Under the pieces are notes generated by a model. It was given only the letters and a program-made list of their open reading frames with translations. It had not been told where the DNA came from and ran no database searches. The translations under genes were made by a program, and so were the position numbers. 64,000 bases of DNA from Onchidella celtica (Eukaryota; Mollusca; Gastropoda; Systellommatophora; Onchidiidae): the NCBI GenBank assembly GCA_963931925.1, contig OZ007575.1:28741752-28805751 (forward strand), written 5' to 3'. Each line of letters starts with the position of its first letter. Position 1 is the first letter of the stretch. This document shows positions 1-13,900 of the stretch, piece after piece.

Positions 1-2274
1 AGGCTCAAAATAAAGAGTTTTCTGCATAAAGTTACAAAACCTGTTCACAACAAGTCTGCGCTTTTTTTGGCCCTAAAGTTTTTAGAGGAGCAGATTATTT
101 CTTTTATTTTGTTGTTTTCTCAGCACAACCTTGTCAATGTCTTTGGCAGGAGATTTGATTTCCAACTGATAGAGAACATACATATATACGTGAAGAAATA
201 AAAAGCAACAGAATGTCTCTCTAATTATCGTATCAAATACAAACAATGACCAAAAACGAAGTCAGTCATTTTCTCCCAGTTTTCCCAGATGAAAAAGTTA
301 CTATCAGAGATCCTTATGTTTACATTTCGCCCGGTATGACAATGAAATTAATTATTATGCATAGAACGGCTTATCAACTAAGCAGATGCACCCCTTCTTA
401 TCTTTCACATGTAAATGACAACCAGCATCAAAGTCAAAAGCTTCCCTTGATTTTCTCCAGATCAAACTTCTGACCATCAGCTCTATAAAGCGAAGGTGAC
501 AAATAGTTATTACATTTCATTGTAATAAGCATAACAGGATGATACCATTGTGTTAGATATTACATGTATAATAGAGGTGACAGGATTGATAACAAAGCAA
601 AACAAGCATAGGAAAACGGTAAGTGGGAGCAAGTGAGTAAACAAACAGGAGACTGTGTTGCTATGCCTTGTACAGGACATGGCAGCAAAATGAGGAACAA
701 AAAGGTGGCTCCACATGCTTCCGGGGCTGCAAGAAGGAGCCTCTATAGTGGTCTCATGCAAGACTCGGGTTAAAAATGTAAATAATCCTATCACATACAC
801 TAACACAAGTTGTAGCAGTTGAAGAATCACTCAAAGGTTTGTCTGATGTCAAAATTTCATAGTTGCATGACAAAGGAAGTTAACAAAGCAATCTAGGCAA
901 CATTTTAATGCTGACATAAAAATAATATGAAGAGATCATCATAACATGCTTGAGCAGGATAATGGGTATTTTTTTCAGCAAGATAAAGACCCAAATTCAA
1001 AAAATAACTTTTGTTAAAGTTCCTCCATTCTGATGCAGCAAATATGATTTTAAAGAAATGTAAGGAGCTCAATTAAATGGAAAAAAAAACCTATATTTAA
1101 CGACTTCTCATTCATAGAAAAAGTAGAAATAAAATGCATTAATACTGTTATGGCCTAGATGATTGTGAAACTTTACAACTGGTGAGAAATTTATTTTTGT
1201 TATAATTTATACCTGACATGCCATGGCACATTCAAGAAATCCGAAAGGCCAAGCATCTGACCTTTGTCAGTGATGGAAAATAGAAAAATAACATTTGTAA
1301 GTTATTACATGTACATAAATTTTTGCCAAGATTGGTCTAAATCATGAAAAAAAGGAGCAGTGTTTAATTCCTGGTTCACAGCTGAAAAAAAAATTGGGGC
1401 CCAAACTTGCACTTTACTGAGTTATCTACATAATCTTCTGTTTCAATATAGATTACTATAAATATATAAATATGAAGTTTGGGAAGCCCAGAAACTTGGA
1501 ACGAAGACAAAATACGGTATGTCAGTTATTAGTTCATGCCAAACAAACAATATCAAAGCTTCTTCTCTATTGGTGACAGTGTCTGTATACACGCTGTGTG
1601 TGCTGACAGCTGATGATCTATATTATCCAAAACTACCCTAAACCTAAGCCCATGGCTGTTCGAAATGGCCTGAGAGCTTGGGTTTAGTTTGCCATGGCCA
1701 GGGTAATAAATCTCGGTAACCCAACAGGTGCAGGGGATTCCCCTAGGTGTCCTGCACTATCCAGGTGGTCCAGCTTTGATATCACATTCTTTCGCCCCAT
1801 TATTTCACTATCTGTGTTAAAGTCCATATTGTGCTGTGACCCCTATGTGTTTGTTCTGCTTTTTCTGTGTTTGATGGTACAAATTGTTCTGGTATATTCG
1901 TTTTAGTTCTTTCAGAAAACACGATTTACAAACGTGTGTTTTCTTTAAAAATTAACACATTGATGATATCAATTAACCCAAATCTCGGTAACGACACCCC
2001 CAAAATTAATAAAATTACATTCAAATGAAGTCGTATTTATTTACATTTACTGTGTGAAAGTTTCCCATGAATTCACCTTTGGTGGCTGAGTTACGCTGAG
2101 ATTTTCTTCATACACTCTATGGATTTACGTTATTGTTATTGAACTATGGAGCATTGTAAGGAAAAACACACAGTATTTTTGAATGAACTGTGCAGACTAT
2201 GTGGTGAAAGAATGTTGACAAAACAAGAGAAAAATAGAAACAGGCGATAGCTCTTACGTGCAGACTTTAAATTA
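1..2274. other. 3' flank of the C2CD5-like gene, no gene recognised
   Basis: AT-rich non-coding sequence with many short homopolymer runs. Open frames here are short and show no family signature. A short imperfect inverted repeat occurs at about 1635-1710 (arms around CTAAACC and GGTTTAG). I see no exon with convincing splice sites or protein similarity. Confidence 0.5.
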
Positions 2275-2565
2275 GGGACAAGGTGGTCTAGAGGCAAGGT
2301 GCTCGCCTCTCATGCCAAGGGTCCCGGGTTCTAAACCCGGGCAGTGCAGGCATGTTGGAAATTGGATTTTTCTCATATTTTCAAGTCCCTGGTCCTATTG
2401 GGGGGTAGGATCGAGTACCTAGTCTTCTCGGATAAGGACGAAAAAAATTCGGAGGGCCCGTGTGCACGTTGCGCACGTTAAAGATACCTTGGCAGTTGGA
2501 AATCGTAAAGAGCAGGCCGAAAGGCCGCTGCCCGGGCAAAATTGAAAATTGAAATTAATAGATTA
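2275..2565 (+). mobile_element. tRNA-derived SINE
   Basis: The head looks like a degenerate tRNA gene: a box-A-like TGGTCTAGAGG at 2284-2294 and a box-B-like GGTTCTAAACC at 2327-2337 inside a GC-rich arm. A body follows with GTGCACGTTGCGCACGTTAA at about 2461-2481, a motif I associate with invertebrate SINE bodies. It ends in an A-rich tail (AAAATTGAAAATTG). SINEs of this kind are transcribed by RNA polymerase III from the internal A/B boxes and are mobilised by a LINE. It is not a working tRNA: the length is about 290 bp and the arms do not fold over the whole unit. Confidence 0.7.
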
Positions 2566-2582
2566 AAATTTATCCATATCAT

Positions 2583-2925
2583 CCCCCCCCCCCCCCCCCC
2601 GTCAGAATTTATTATTCATTATTAAATATATATTGTTATTAATAAATATTCAAATATTATTTGTGTTGTGTGAGCTGATGTGAGTTGTGAACTGTTGTGA
2701 GTTGTGAACTGCGCCTAACAGGCTGCGTTACAATTTGCTCTGAGATAGAGAGAGAGAGTGAGCGAGACAGGGAGAGAGAAAGAAGCAGTGCAGTGTGTTG
2801 AGCGCTTCGCAGGCAGCTCCATTCTGCTCTGTGGTTGACATGTTGTTTCTGTAAAGCGCATAGAGCATTTTAAATGGATATGCGCTATATAAATGCTATA
2901 CATTACATTATTTTACTGTTTTTAT
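2583..2925. repeat. low-complexity tract with a SINE/LINE-like tail
   Basis: An 18-base C run (2583-2600), a TGAGTTGTGAACTG tandem (2670-2712) and GA-rich sequence (2740-2785) lead into a segment with GTAAAGCGCATAGAGC and GCGCTATATAAATGC at about 2850-2900. That paired GCGC...TATAAAT ending recurs in many invertebrate short interspersed repeats. A diverged repeat tail is the likeliest reading. Confidence 0.4.
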
Positions 2926-3229
2926 TATTAACATGACTTCAAACAAAGAGGCAACTCATTCAAAGTACCTGTATTTTAAATGTCACAAAAGACTGAACAA
3001 TTTGAAAAAAAGAGGAGGAGAACACTCACTGCAGGCAGCAAGACAGGTTGGGGAGAACTCGAAAAAAATGTGGACAGAATTTGTGATTAAGGCCACACCA
3101 TCCAATTGTTTTTGATTTGTAATAAATACTGTACAACATGTCTTGGATCACTTAAGTGATCCACCACGAAGGTCAGTCCGGAGTACACACACTGAAACAT
3201 ACCACTCAGACAGTATACGAGAGCACCCG

Positions 3230-3480
3230 CCCAATACAAGTGTACACAATACAGTTAGACCATTTACAGACAATACAAAGTCAACATCAGCCGAAATTAG
3301 CTTCATTCTGCCAGTCACTGCTTAATCCACGCCAAATAAAACAGACATCACAATCTTTTGCATTACTGAACCAACAATCCACCTTTGACACATCCATGGG
3401 CAGTACACAGTCAGCAGTAGCGGAAATTAGTTTTGACACTACAACCGTCTGCTCAGTCCATGCCAATTAAACAGAAACCA
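3230..3480. repeat. diverged tandem duplication, about 130-bp unit
   Basis: Two related blocks carry the same landmarks in order: GAAATTAG (3291 and 3423), a CAGTC...CATGCC/CACGCC stretch, then AATTAAACAGA/AATAAAACAGA. Between landmarks the copies differ substantially. Not coding. Confidence 0.35.
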
Positions 3481-4434
3481 CAATTAGCTGATTTGCGGAA
3501 CATCTCCAATCTTTTACTCGAAGCATGAAAAGTCTGTACAAGAATAATTTCTCAGAGTGAAGACAACTTTGTAAAAGTCAAAACTGGAGGCCAGCCATCT
3601 TATTACTTAAAAGTTACAAAACACAGAAAAGCCACATAGTAAACAAACATTCATGCAATCCAGTCTTTTACAAACATCTCAAGATTTACAGTCACTGGTT
3701 CAAGCAAAACAGAGGAGGACACAGGAAACACACAACACTTAGGTTTCAGTCATTTAGTCTCCAAACATGTTTCCAGTATTATGTTGCATTGACTTAACAT
3801 AACTTGTATAACTTTTTTCTTTCTGATTTGTGTTAATAACCGAAATTAGTAAAGATTGTACCTAATCAGAGGTGTGGCCGTAAGATTATTGATTATCTGT
3901 TATTATAGTAGACTTATTGTACACATTTATTTCAAGTTTTCAGTACCGTAGTGTAATTTTGTTCAGGCATGGAGTGTAATTCATTGGATCATCATGATTA
4001 TTCATTCCTTCATGGAGTGCTTATGTTAGTATTATTCATGTCTACATTGCCTGGGATATTGTACCCAATTCTTGGATGTGTGCATAAGTTACAGATACCT
4101 CAGTTATATTCTGACTGTGTCTTATGAGTCAGCAAGAATGTCTGAATTTGACCACATGGATTTTTGAAAAAGAATTGGAACTGAACGAGAGATGAGCATC
4201 AATCCAGGTTTATACAACCAGAAAAGGCAATAAATCACCTTTACAAAAATATCAATTTCCTTGAATTCCCTGGAGTTTTACAGCTGAAAATAATTATTTA
4301 ATGATCCACACCTTCAGTAAAAACAGTGGATTTTAGACCACTCTTTTCTTTTCTTTTCTTCTTCAGAGATCAATGTTAAATATTTAAAAATTATACAAGA
4401 GAAAAGTTCAAGAATTCGAGTTTATGATGTTCAC

Positions 4435-4440
4435 TTTATT
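4435..4440 (-). promoter_or_regulatory. C2CD5: candidate poly(A) signal of the C2CD5-like gene
   Basis: AATAAA on the minus strand, about 370 bases past the stop codon at 4813. It is the first good hexamer I would expect to end the 3' UTR. Not proven by transcript data. Confidence 0.4.
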
Positions 4441-4812
4441 AGAAGCACACACTATGTTGTGTCCTGCCGCGACTATTCTGCGACTATTTAAAACAATACT
4501 AATTAGCCATAAGCCAGCGGCATCAGAGGGCGTGGGCACAGCGGGGCATGACTGACCTTTTAACCGCATTTGACCCGGCCGCCAGGCAAGAAACTAAAAG
4601 CATGGTGAAGAACAGCTGTGAGCCACAACCATACTGGAAAACGCAAAGGGAAAACAGCAAAATACAATTGCCAAACATACAATTATCTACAGAATAATGA
4701 CTATACATTCAAAAAGAGAAACTGCAATAATCATTTGCATTCACAACTCCATAACTTGTTATCACAGTTGAAAACTTCTCTGAAAAGCTTGGATGATCAG
4801 TGGTTTCACAAA

Positions 4813-4923
4813 TTAAGATGTAGAAAGAGGGACTTGCAGTGGAGTTTCCACCACCATGTCTCTCTCCTCACCATCATGGTACACTACCACAACGTCTCCA
4901 CTCACGTTGATAAGACATTGACC
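4813..4923 (-). CDS. C2CD5: C2CD5 terminal exon with stop
   Basis: 111 bp including TAA (4813-4815), acceptor TTTTTCAG. Encodes GQCLINVSGDVVVVYHDGEE and a short divergent tail ending LSTS. The human protein has the same QCLINVSGD block followed by a longer variable tail. Confidence 0.93.
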   Translation of the reverse strand, partial: GQCLINVSGDVVVVYHDGEERDMVVETPLQVPLSTS

Positions 4924-7900
4924 CTGAAAAACCAAACACAAAATATCGAACATATGTCGGCATATCAAACATGTCGATGTAACTTTGCTTGTTCACTTTG
5001 AATTGAACATGCCCTAACTGCATGTCATGTTGTTCAGTTTAAATCTATTTCAAACTTGCATTTATACATACAATTGTAATTCAGCGCTGTTGAAGATGAA
5101 AACAATGCCATCATCTATAGAACAAGTAAAAGAGTCAAGCATATGTTGGGCTTACAAAAGTATGCTTTCCAAGGCACCTTGTACCACATTATTTTGTGCA
5201 CTAATTTAATGCTGCACTTTTCTGCACTCAATTACTGAAGATGACATCATTGGGAGCTATATATATAGGTCACTAGTGCTTAGAGGAGAATTAGATTCTT
5301 AGAAAGTTGTGAAGGAAATCCACTGCTTCACAATATTTTGTTTCCTGTTGTGATTACTTCTCAAAACAATTTATCCATAATATGGCAAACCAATTCTATA
5401 ATGGTTTACCAAAGCTCAAAAGGATAGCCAGGTCATAATAAACCTGTAATAGTTTTCCATTACTCTTTCTGAAAATTTATGACAGATCAATAGGTCATAT
5501 TTACAGAACTCTCATCTTTCCCTGATTGTTCCTCCCTGGTCCCACATCTTATTTGTATCACCTTTTTGTTTTCCTTCATATTTTTTTCATTTTCCATCTG
5601 ACACAGATCAACTGTCAACAGTTTTACACCTTCATGCCTTTGCCATTACTGATTTCTTAGCGCACTTTTTATTAAGTTACAATTGGGGTTTAGTTTCAAA
5701 ATGGTACAAAGAGACTTTTTGAAAAGTGTTTGAGTTACCGTACCAGTTTTTTTAACATCACTCTTCGTGCAGATAATTTTTAACTGAATTAAAACAACTG
5801 AAAAAATATTGATGACCATAACTGCAAGCCATCCAAGTCTAGAAACATCAACTTTACAAAAAAGGAAGATTAAATTGACGGAATGTGGAAAGAGCGAACC
5901 AAAACAAAGTATTTGATCACAATATAGTTTTTATATTTCTATCGTGTTCTAGGGTACAATACAATATAACCTGAGATCCTCTTCCGTTTCCATAAAAAAA
6001 AATAAAATTGAAAATATTTTGGAGTTGGATATTTATTCCTGGGACCATAGGTATAATACATGTATAAAAATGATACAACAGCTAATGACTAAACGACTCA
6101 ATTTAGAAAAAAAAAATAATAATAATTTCCACACCATTTCACATTCATTTCTCACCTGATTTTTATGTGGATTATTCTCTAAGACACATTGTGACATAGT
6201 GTAGGCAACCAGAGCATTCCCTCCCAGAGCTGCCACATGAGCTCTCACTATAGCCATCACTTCCAGGACAAAACTTTGCATAAAGCCACCAATTCCGCCA
6301 CACTGATGGATAGAAACAAATCAAATGAGATGATAATTCTACAAACATGGTTTTGCTGTTCCTATGTGCAGTGTGAATGGGCAAAACTACACAGAAAATA
6401 TCATTTAAATAGTAACTGTTTCATGAAAAGTTCAGTTATCAGAAATATTGTGGTGCAGGGGAAAAACTTCTTAGCCAAGTTTCATTCTGGAGAGATGCCA
6501 CTGCTTTGAATGGAAATCTTATTGTATGACACAAAATAAAAAGATCTCCAATGGGCTACTCAAAAATTTTTGTATGTTCCATTTTCAACCCAGTGAGTCT
6601 CAAATTCCCATATATCCAGCCATATTTTTACTGCAGATTAAAAACAGTCTCAAAAAAAGTTAAGATAAATTAAATGGAATAATACTATTGAGGGAGAAAA
6701 AATTGATAAGAAAGGTGGACTGCAGCAGACTGTAAAGATGCACTGAAAATATTTCTATGAAAGTCTCTTTTTCCATGCTGGTCTAATCAAATTTGGCCCA
6801 TGTTTCCGAAGCGCTCACGCTGCACGGGCGGCAAAAGTCGGCAAGGTCAAGCTGACCGCACCATGCGCAAGCCGTATTTTCACGTGTCGGGTCACTGACC
6901 TTTTTGAGAAGTAACCACCGTGTTATTGTTCACTGTATCTCTTCTAAATCAAAGGCATTGTGACATGAACATGTTAACCCGTGAACCACTGGTCGGAATC
7001 ACAAAGACTAAGCTTTCAAAGGCTCTCCCCACACTTTCAAAAGATGTAACATCGACATGCGAACTGCTGCTCAACAAATTTGCAATATTATCTCATTTTC
7101 TCACAAGCTGACCACCATCTGGAGTTGTCTGTATCTAAGAACCAATCAGAAACAAGCTCTGAAATGATCTTTGCCCCAAATGCCCACATTGGTTTATCAG
7201 TATGTGTCAATCAGGATGAAACCATTTGTGTAGGGCTTGGGAGGGCATGGCTAGTTATCATACTTCATTCTCACGAAAACTACAGTTGTCAGTTTGGAAT
7301 CATAAGTCAGATCATTGGTTAGAGACTGACAGACTAAGGTTTTGCTGGCTAATTCATTATCAAGCGTGATAAGGCATAGCAGCGAATGTTTTCATATCGA
7401 TCAATAAAAACCGAACCACGTGGACAGCGTGTGTGGTCATCGCATAGCGGCAAGGATCAGTGACCCCGGATAAGATTCTCCGTGAGTAAGGTCACTGACC
7501 GGACAGCGGGCTTTACGGGTAGCGCACGGGGTGAGAGTTAAGCATGTAACTGTCTGCTAATGCAGGTGCAGCATACACATGAGCCATTGCCTGTCCATAA
7601 GTCTGACACACAGGCATATCCTAACAAACCAACATAGAGAATGCTAAAGAAAGGTGATGCATTTAAAAGTGTATGCCTAGTTAGTGGTCAGAAATGTCGG
7701 AATGAAAGACAGAAAAGAAGTTTGAATCCATGACCTCTGCCACGGAACCAACTGCCTTGCCAGGAAGAAGAAAACCAAAATGTTTATTCTGAATGGTCAC
7801 ATAAGTTGGTGTGGCCAAATTCTAGTTTTCTTCTTCCTTTAATAAGAAAATCAACTCACTGATTGATTCAGATACTCCGTCAAAACAGTTGGTGTAGTAT

Positions 7901-10900
7901 CTGAGGTCAAACATTTGAACCCAACCCGAGTCACTTGACTTTCATCTTCTATTCACTCCCGCTGTTGTGATAAGTAAATAGGCCTATACATCTAAATGCC
8001 TCACCTTTCTCTTGTATTCATCTCCCTAACGTTCTGTCTCCCCCAGCTTCTGCTTACCTTCATTTGGCAAAGAGAATGGCATTACTAGTGAAGCAGTTGA
8101 CCTACTTCTAAAATGAACAAGTGTTTTGCTTACCTCTTTCACATCTGTGCTTTCACGAATGAAGAAGAAATTATAATAACCAAGGTATCTATCGATTCGA
8201 CCATTGTAAATTACATTCAGTGGTGTCAGTTCAATTCCCAATGGAGGCTGAAAAACCAGTTAAGAATAAATTTCAGGACATATCTGTACAATAGTCTAGA
8301 CTAAAGTAAGTTGTTTCTGGGGAAATGGTGAATGAGTTATGATCTGCTTTGGGTATTAAGGGAATCAGGGTGTTTTGTGGATGGTTTACTGAGATTTCAT
8401 TTGATAAATATTTCTCTTCATTCATTCATTGCTGATCATGCTGAAACTATTCACAAAACATAAAAACTTTACATAACAAAATACATTTCTCTTGAGATCA
8501 AATAAGAAAAATGATAAAGAATTACCCTGGTGAAATTCTCCCTTCAAAATCTTTCACTTGCGCAGTGAAAATATTTAACCGTTTACCAAAATTTTAAACT
8601 GTTTATGAAAATCAGCAGGACATAGCATGGAATACTAATATTAACCACTAATTAGTTTTCTGCACATGTAACTTCAACATGAATTCTTCCCTCCTCCCCT
8701 TCCTTCACCCAGTCTCTGTCTACCCAGACTCTCAAGCAAACAGTCAACAAGAAGGTAATGAAAAATTAATGCATTAACAATAACCAAAAGATAAATAACT
8801 CTGGGAAAGAAAGGCAAAGTCAGTTATTTTAACAAGTTATTACTGACTGCCAGATAACAGCAAAGTACTAACCAACACCACAGCACAATTAAAAAGGAGC
8901 GGGATTAAAGAAAAAAAACAACAACTGTTTACAGCAAATAAATTTAAGAATCACAATACATCTTGACTTATTTGTTTACAGGAGACACTTACGGGAAATT
9001 TTGGCTTTGCCGCCCCGTCTTTTAATAATTTCAGAGCTGAAAAAAGTTTCAAAAATATTATTAAAAAAGATGTTTACTACAGTGGGCTGATAATGTCCAT
9101 TGGCAACATCTCAACATCCATCATAAAAAGAGGAATCATGCAGACTTTTTCATACAGTTGACTCCACTTAACTTGAAGTCGCTTTATGTGATCTTCTTTT
9201 TGTGCAATGTTTTTCTTTTATCCCTTTCCCAATGCCTCATTTCCAAGTGAAAAAAACGCTTAGCATGACATCTTGGAATCTGTCTTTACTCTTTGTGCAA
9301 TCTCAATTTCGAGATTGATAGAGGGGGAAAAAAATGCTTAGCATGATTTTCTTAATCCGTGTCATGGTCAAATGCATGCCGTCATCTTTTGTAATTGACA
9401 TTTCGCTACAGCTCGTACCTGCCATTGTTCCCTGTCTGCCTCGTCATGCTTATACCTGTTATGTCACCTACCCAGCATGTGCCCGTGGCACCATGTGTAT
9501 GACTGGATATGGTCACTTTCTCCATGAGCGTAGGATTTTACAAATTTTATTCTGCTGGCATCACCGATCCCTAGCACTCATGTGAGCTCAAATATATTGC
9601 CATCCCATGTGTTATTAATCAGGTGGATTGATAATGCAGTATAATAGTCAATGATGCATCAGATGTCGTAAAAATGCACAGGGCCACTGATTTTACTTGG
9701 GTCGGGCATTGAGAGCGGAGGTTACGATGGGGAGCAAGAGGAAACGGGTTACCCACGTGGAGGTACCGTAACACACAAATTTTTTTTTTTAAACTACGTG
9801 GTAGAGATTCAATCGTTTTCACTGGACACGGAGCGCCAGCAAGTCCACGAAAGTGTCATATACCATGCTCACTCGGTCACCGCAGATGGGCGATGTTTAT
9901 TGTGTTAGGTTACGCTCAGTGCTACATGATACTAGTGTGACCCTTGGGAGAGTGAAGAAGGGAGGGAGACTTGTCTATAATAGATGTCAGGCGTCCATCA
10001 AGGCAACTTTCTGATTATGACATTGAAATGCCAGATTGGGCTGACCAGACTGCTTAAGAATTAATGTGAAAATTATCTTTAGGTTTTCCTCAGCTCTGTT
10101 GAAACTGTTTTACATACACCTACCCAGGTCTTACAAAATCAGGGGTCGCATTATACACGAGAGTAGCATTTTTACCCTCATGTAGATGGGAGGGAGGTCT
10201 GGATCCAGCACTACATGTATAGTGTCTCTTTGGGTTTGATTTACGTGACTTTCAATTTTCATCAAAATGGATCTAGTAAAGTATTATTGCCTGTATTGGT
10301 TATAATGAAACAGAGCATTCTCTTTTAAAATGTTTCATATACCATCACTTTGAATGAATATATACATTTTTTAAACAGTGACCCTTCACACACCCTAATA
10401 CATGTAGCCCTACACACAAAAAGTCCCCCTCCTTCCTGTAAAAAAAAAATGATAGTTTACCTATGCTTAACATGATTTGATGGATAGTGTGAAGTTATTT
10501 ATTATGTCCCCCGGACATCATGTTAAGCAATGTCGACCGTTGAGGGGAAAGATTGTCCAACATCAGAGACTTGGGAACCGGTCTGGCAGCACGGGGACAA
10601 TGTTAATCTTCCACCCAGTCATCTTCAATTGCTGTCATACTCTTTTTTTAGATATCAGATATTAATTTGACTCTGAACTGTGAAAGACTTTCAGAAAGGA
10701 TGCTTTAGCAATCGGATCTTCACTCAAACAATAAATGTGGTTAGAAAAAAAAGTTTATTTAGTTATAATTTGTTTTTATCAGAGATGGTAACCAAATGTA
10801 CATGTATGGTGACAAAGTTTTGTGATCTTCAACACAGTAATGCTATCAGTCAGGATCAAGTCAAATAATGCTTAAGGAGTTTATTTATGTCTTAGAAATG

Positions 10901-13900
10901 ATGGTGAGTTCCATGCAGCTCTTGAGGGAAAAATACAATAGAATGAATGCCACCATAGATTACTAACTCATTGTGTGCAGAATCTACACAGAAAAGGTTT
11001 GCTTACACTTCCCCAGCTGACTAGCTGTACTACCCATTCTACTCCCTGCTTGTAGTGGTGGATGTGGAGTGGGTGGGGCCTGATCTCCTACTCCATCTAT
11101 GGGAAACATCATGTCATCTGTCTGGCTGTTTGGTGTGACAACTGAAATGTCAGGCAAAACAAAACAAAAATAAAACAAATTGTGAATTCAGAAGACAAGT
11201 AATCTGTCACTAATGAACTGTCTCGTTATGGAATCTATTCTCAATTTCTTCTCGTGTTATGTTTCACCCCTTGCCAGCCCAAGCATTTTCAACAACAAAA
11301 CAGGCTCATCCAAGACCAGGTGACCCCAATAACAATTTGGAAGTGATGTTGGTTGGTTTTTTCACATTTACTTCTATCTTCGAAATAATTTTGAACTGCA
11401 ATTTGAATGATGAAGCACAGTAAATAGAAATGTGCCTAATGACAGCACACCCTTACTTTTTCACAGAAAAGAGAATGTCGGCTAGTACGGGCCACATGGA
11501 TATGCAACCATATGGAAACAATATAGGTCACAGACATAAGATAAGAAAAGACAAATTCTGTGAAAATTTAACTGTTGGTCTGAATGAGCCCCACATAAGC
11601 AAAATATTTGAAAATGGACAATAAACAAAGTCCTGGAATACCAATGTATGAGGGTGAACAATGAATTTTCTACAAAAAAATTAGTATGATCTGGGTTAAC
11701 ATGTTCAAACTGCACAATCACATAAACACTGACAATGATCATGGTACATAAAATGCTGGAAGTAATCTCTGTCTCTTCATTTGATCTTAAAGTATTATTG
11801 TAACTGAATAAATTGCATTTTTCCAGGATGTATCTGTCCATCCAAAAATAGTAAAGTACTAAATTCACACCAGTTTCGCATGTTGTTGCACCAACTAGGA
11901 CATAAAATTTTAAGTCTGCAGATGATCATCATTGTAACCTACTTGGTTTATTGGAATCAACTCGAGATAGTAGCCTTGAAGCACTAGTGGACGCAGAACT
12001 AGGTTGACTTTGTGCATCTAGCAGACCTAGACAACATCCAGTCACAGCAATCTGTCAATAAATGGAAGTACTTAGTGAAACACACAAAAGGGAAAAGCAC
12101 AGTGTCACTGTCCAATCTGGCTGTCAGAATTCAATGCATTCATTTACACACTCTTTTTCATTCAGGCCCTGTCTGCCAAGGCCTAACACATCCAGGTTAA
12201 ACAACAACAGATTATTACAGACACATGTATAAACTTACGTTGATTTCATCATCATCAGGCAGATCCACATTAAAGCAAACATCCGTCAGACAGCATGGCC
12301 TGAAGTGACGCAGCTTGAAACACAGTCGCTGAAAAACAGAAATACATCATAAAAATAGGCCAGATCAATCTACTCAACTGTTACTGTTGCCCCAGTCATC
12401 CTCAGCATCATTTTTCAATTTTATTTCCCAAGTTAAAACAGATTCTTCCTTTTTTCAAGAGAAAGAGAGAGATTTCTTGTCATGTAACAACATTGAAGTA
12501 CCACAGATATTATTTTGAGATCTTTCTGCTGCAAGTAGACTGCGGTATGTTGTGACTGTCTTTAACATGTCTGTTGGTCTGACAGTCAAAAAGGAAAAAG
12601 AAAAAAAGACAAGGACAGAGAGAGTAATAACAGCCCATAAGTACACACCTTCCAATTTCCACAATACCAAATCAGGGCAAAAATTCTGGATATGGGAAAT
12701 TTTCAAGATCAACAAAAGTGAACTCACCCAAAATGTAATGAGTTAATCAAATGTGTAGCAATCAATTATAATGTTTCTCCCCATTATTATTTACAACAAG
12801 GAGTGTCGGTTCTTGCTGTGGGTTTTTTGTCTGTACGTGCATTTTGTTTTCGTTTTCTATTTTCACCAAACTGGGAGGATAAAATCAGTGTGTACTGAGA
12901 ACCTTGGATAGCTTGCACCGTTTCCTGAAATCAGAAACAAGTCTAAAATCTGAGATAATCCAAGATTTTCAAGGATAGTGGGCAAGTCTGTAAGTGGTAT
13001 ATAGAGCTGACTCACCCTGATGATTGCATTAAACAGACTTGAGAAATCCACTGGGGAATTTGCAGTGGGCTGAAACCTGAACCTGACCATCTGTGTGAAC
13101 ATCTGGACAAAATAAATAAAAAATACTGCTATTAAGTGAATCTTTGCAAGGAAAAAGTTCAAAGAGAAAAGAAGACAGGAAGTTGACGAATAAATGAAAA
13201 AAGAAGCAAAAGAAACTGAAAGAAATCAGAGGTAGAGAAAGAAGATAAGTGGGAAAGAGCAAAAGTAAAAAAGAGAAGGACATAAAAAGTATCTGAACAA
13301 ATTGTGGCATATCTTCAAAATAATAAACTAGACCATAAAGTAAGTACTGTTATGCACCAACCAACGAAAACGACAACACAGACAAAGACGACTTTTATGA
13401 ACAACTCCAGGGGGAAATGGACATGACGCCATGGCATGATCTCATCATTGTCATGGGAGACCTCAATGCTAAGGTAGGTAAAGATGATATAAATTATGAA
13501 AGAGTAATGGGAAAACATGGAACTGGAACAAGGAATGACAATGGAGAAAGGCTTGTGGATTTTTGTGCCTTGAACAACTTAGTCATCGGAGGGACCCTTT
13601 TCACACACAGAGAAATTCACAAACTCACATGGAATTCTCCAAATGGAAGAGACAAGAACCAAATAGACCATTTGATGATCAACGGTATGTGGAGACGATC
13701 CCTTCTAGATGTGAAAGTGAAAAGAGGAGCTGACGTAGCCAGCGACCACCATCTAGTGGCAGCACTTATCAAAATTAAACTGAACACGACCGGAATCAAG
13801 ACATCAAAGCAAAGACACCTTAATATTCAGAAACTGAGAGATGCAAGTGTTAGAAATGCCTTCAACATACAAGTCAAGAACCGATTCCAGGCTCTACGAG

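Noticed and set aside
2275..2350. Functional tRNA gene
   Set aside because: A and B boxes are present, but the arms do not fold into a full cloverleaf and the sequence continues into a SINE body.
7080..7322. 80-codon ORF conserved with 35821-36063
   Set aside because: Both are parts of the same TTAA element. The third copy is broken and no protein family is recognisable, so conservation reflects repeat copies.
11009..11141. C2CD5 exon ending at GGAA|GTGTAAG
   Set aside because: That donor leaves phase 2 and breaks the frame in the 44-bp exon that follows; the GTAAGC donor two bases on gives phase 1 as needed.
11482..11868. 128-codon minus-strand ORF
   Set aside because: No family signature or matching splice sites; the exon expected in this interval was found instead at 11943-12051.
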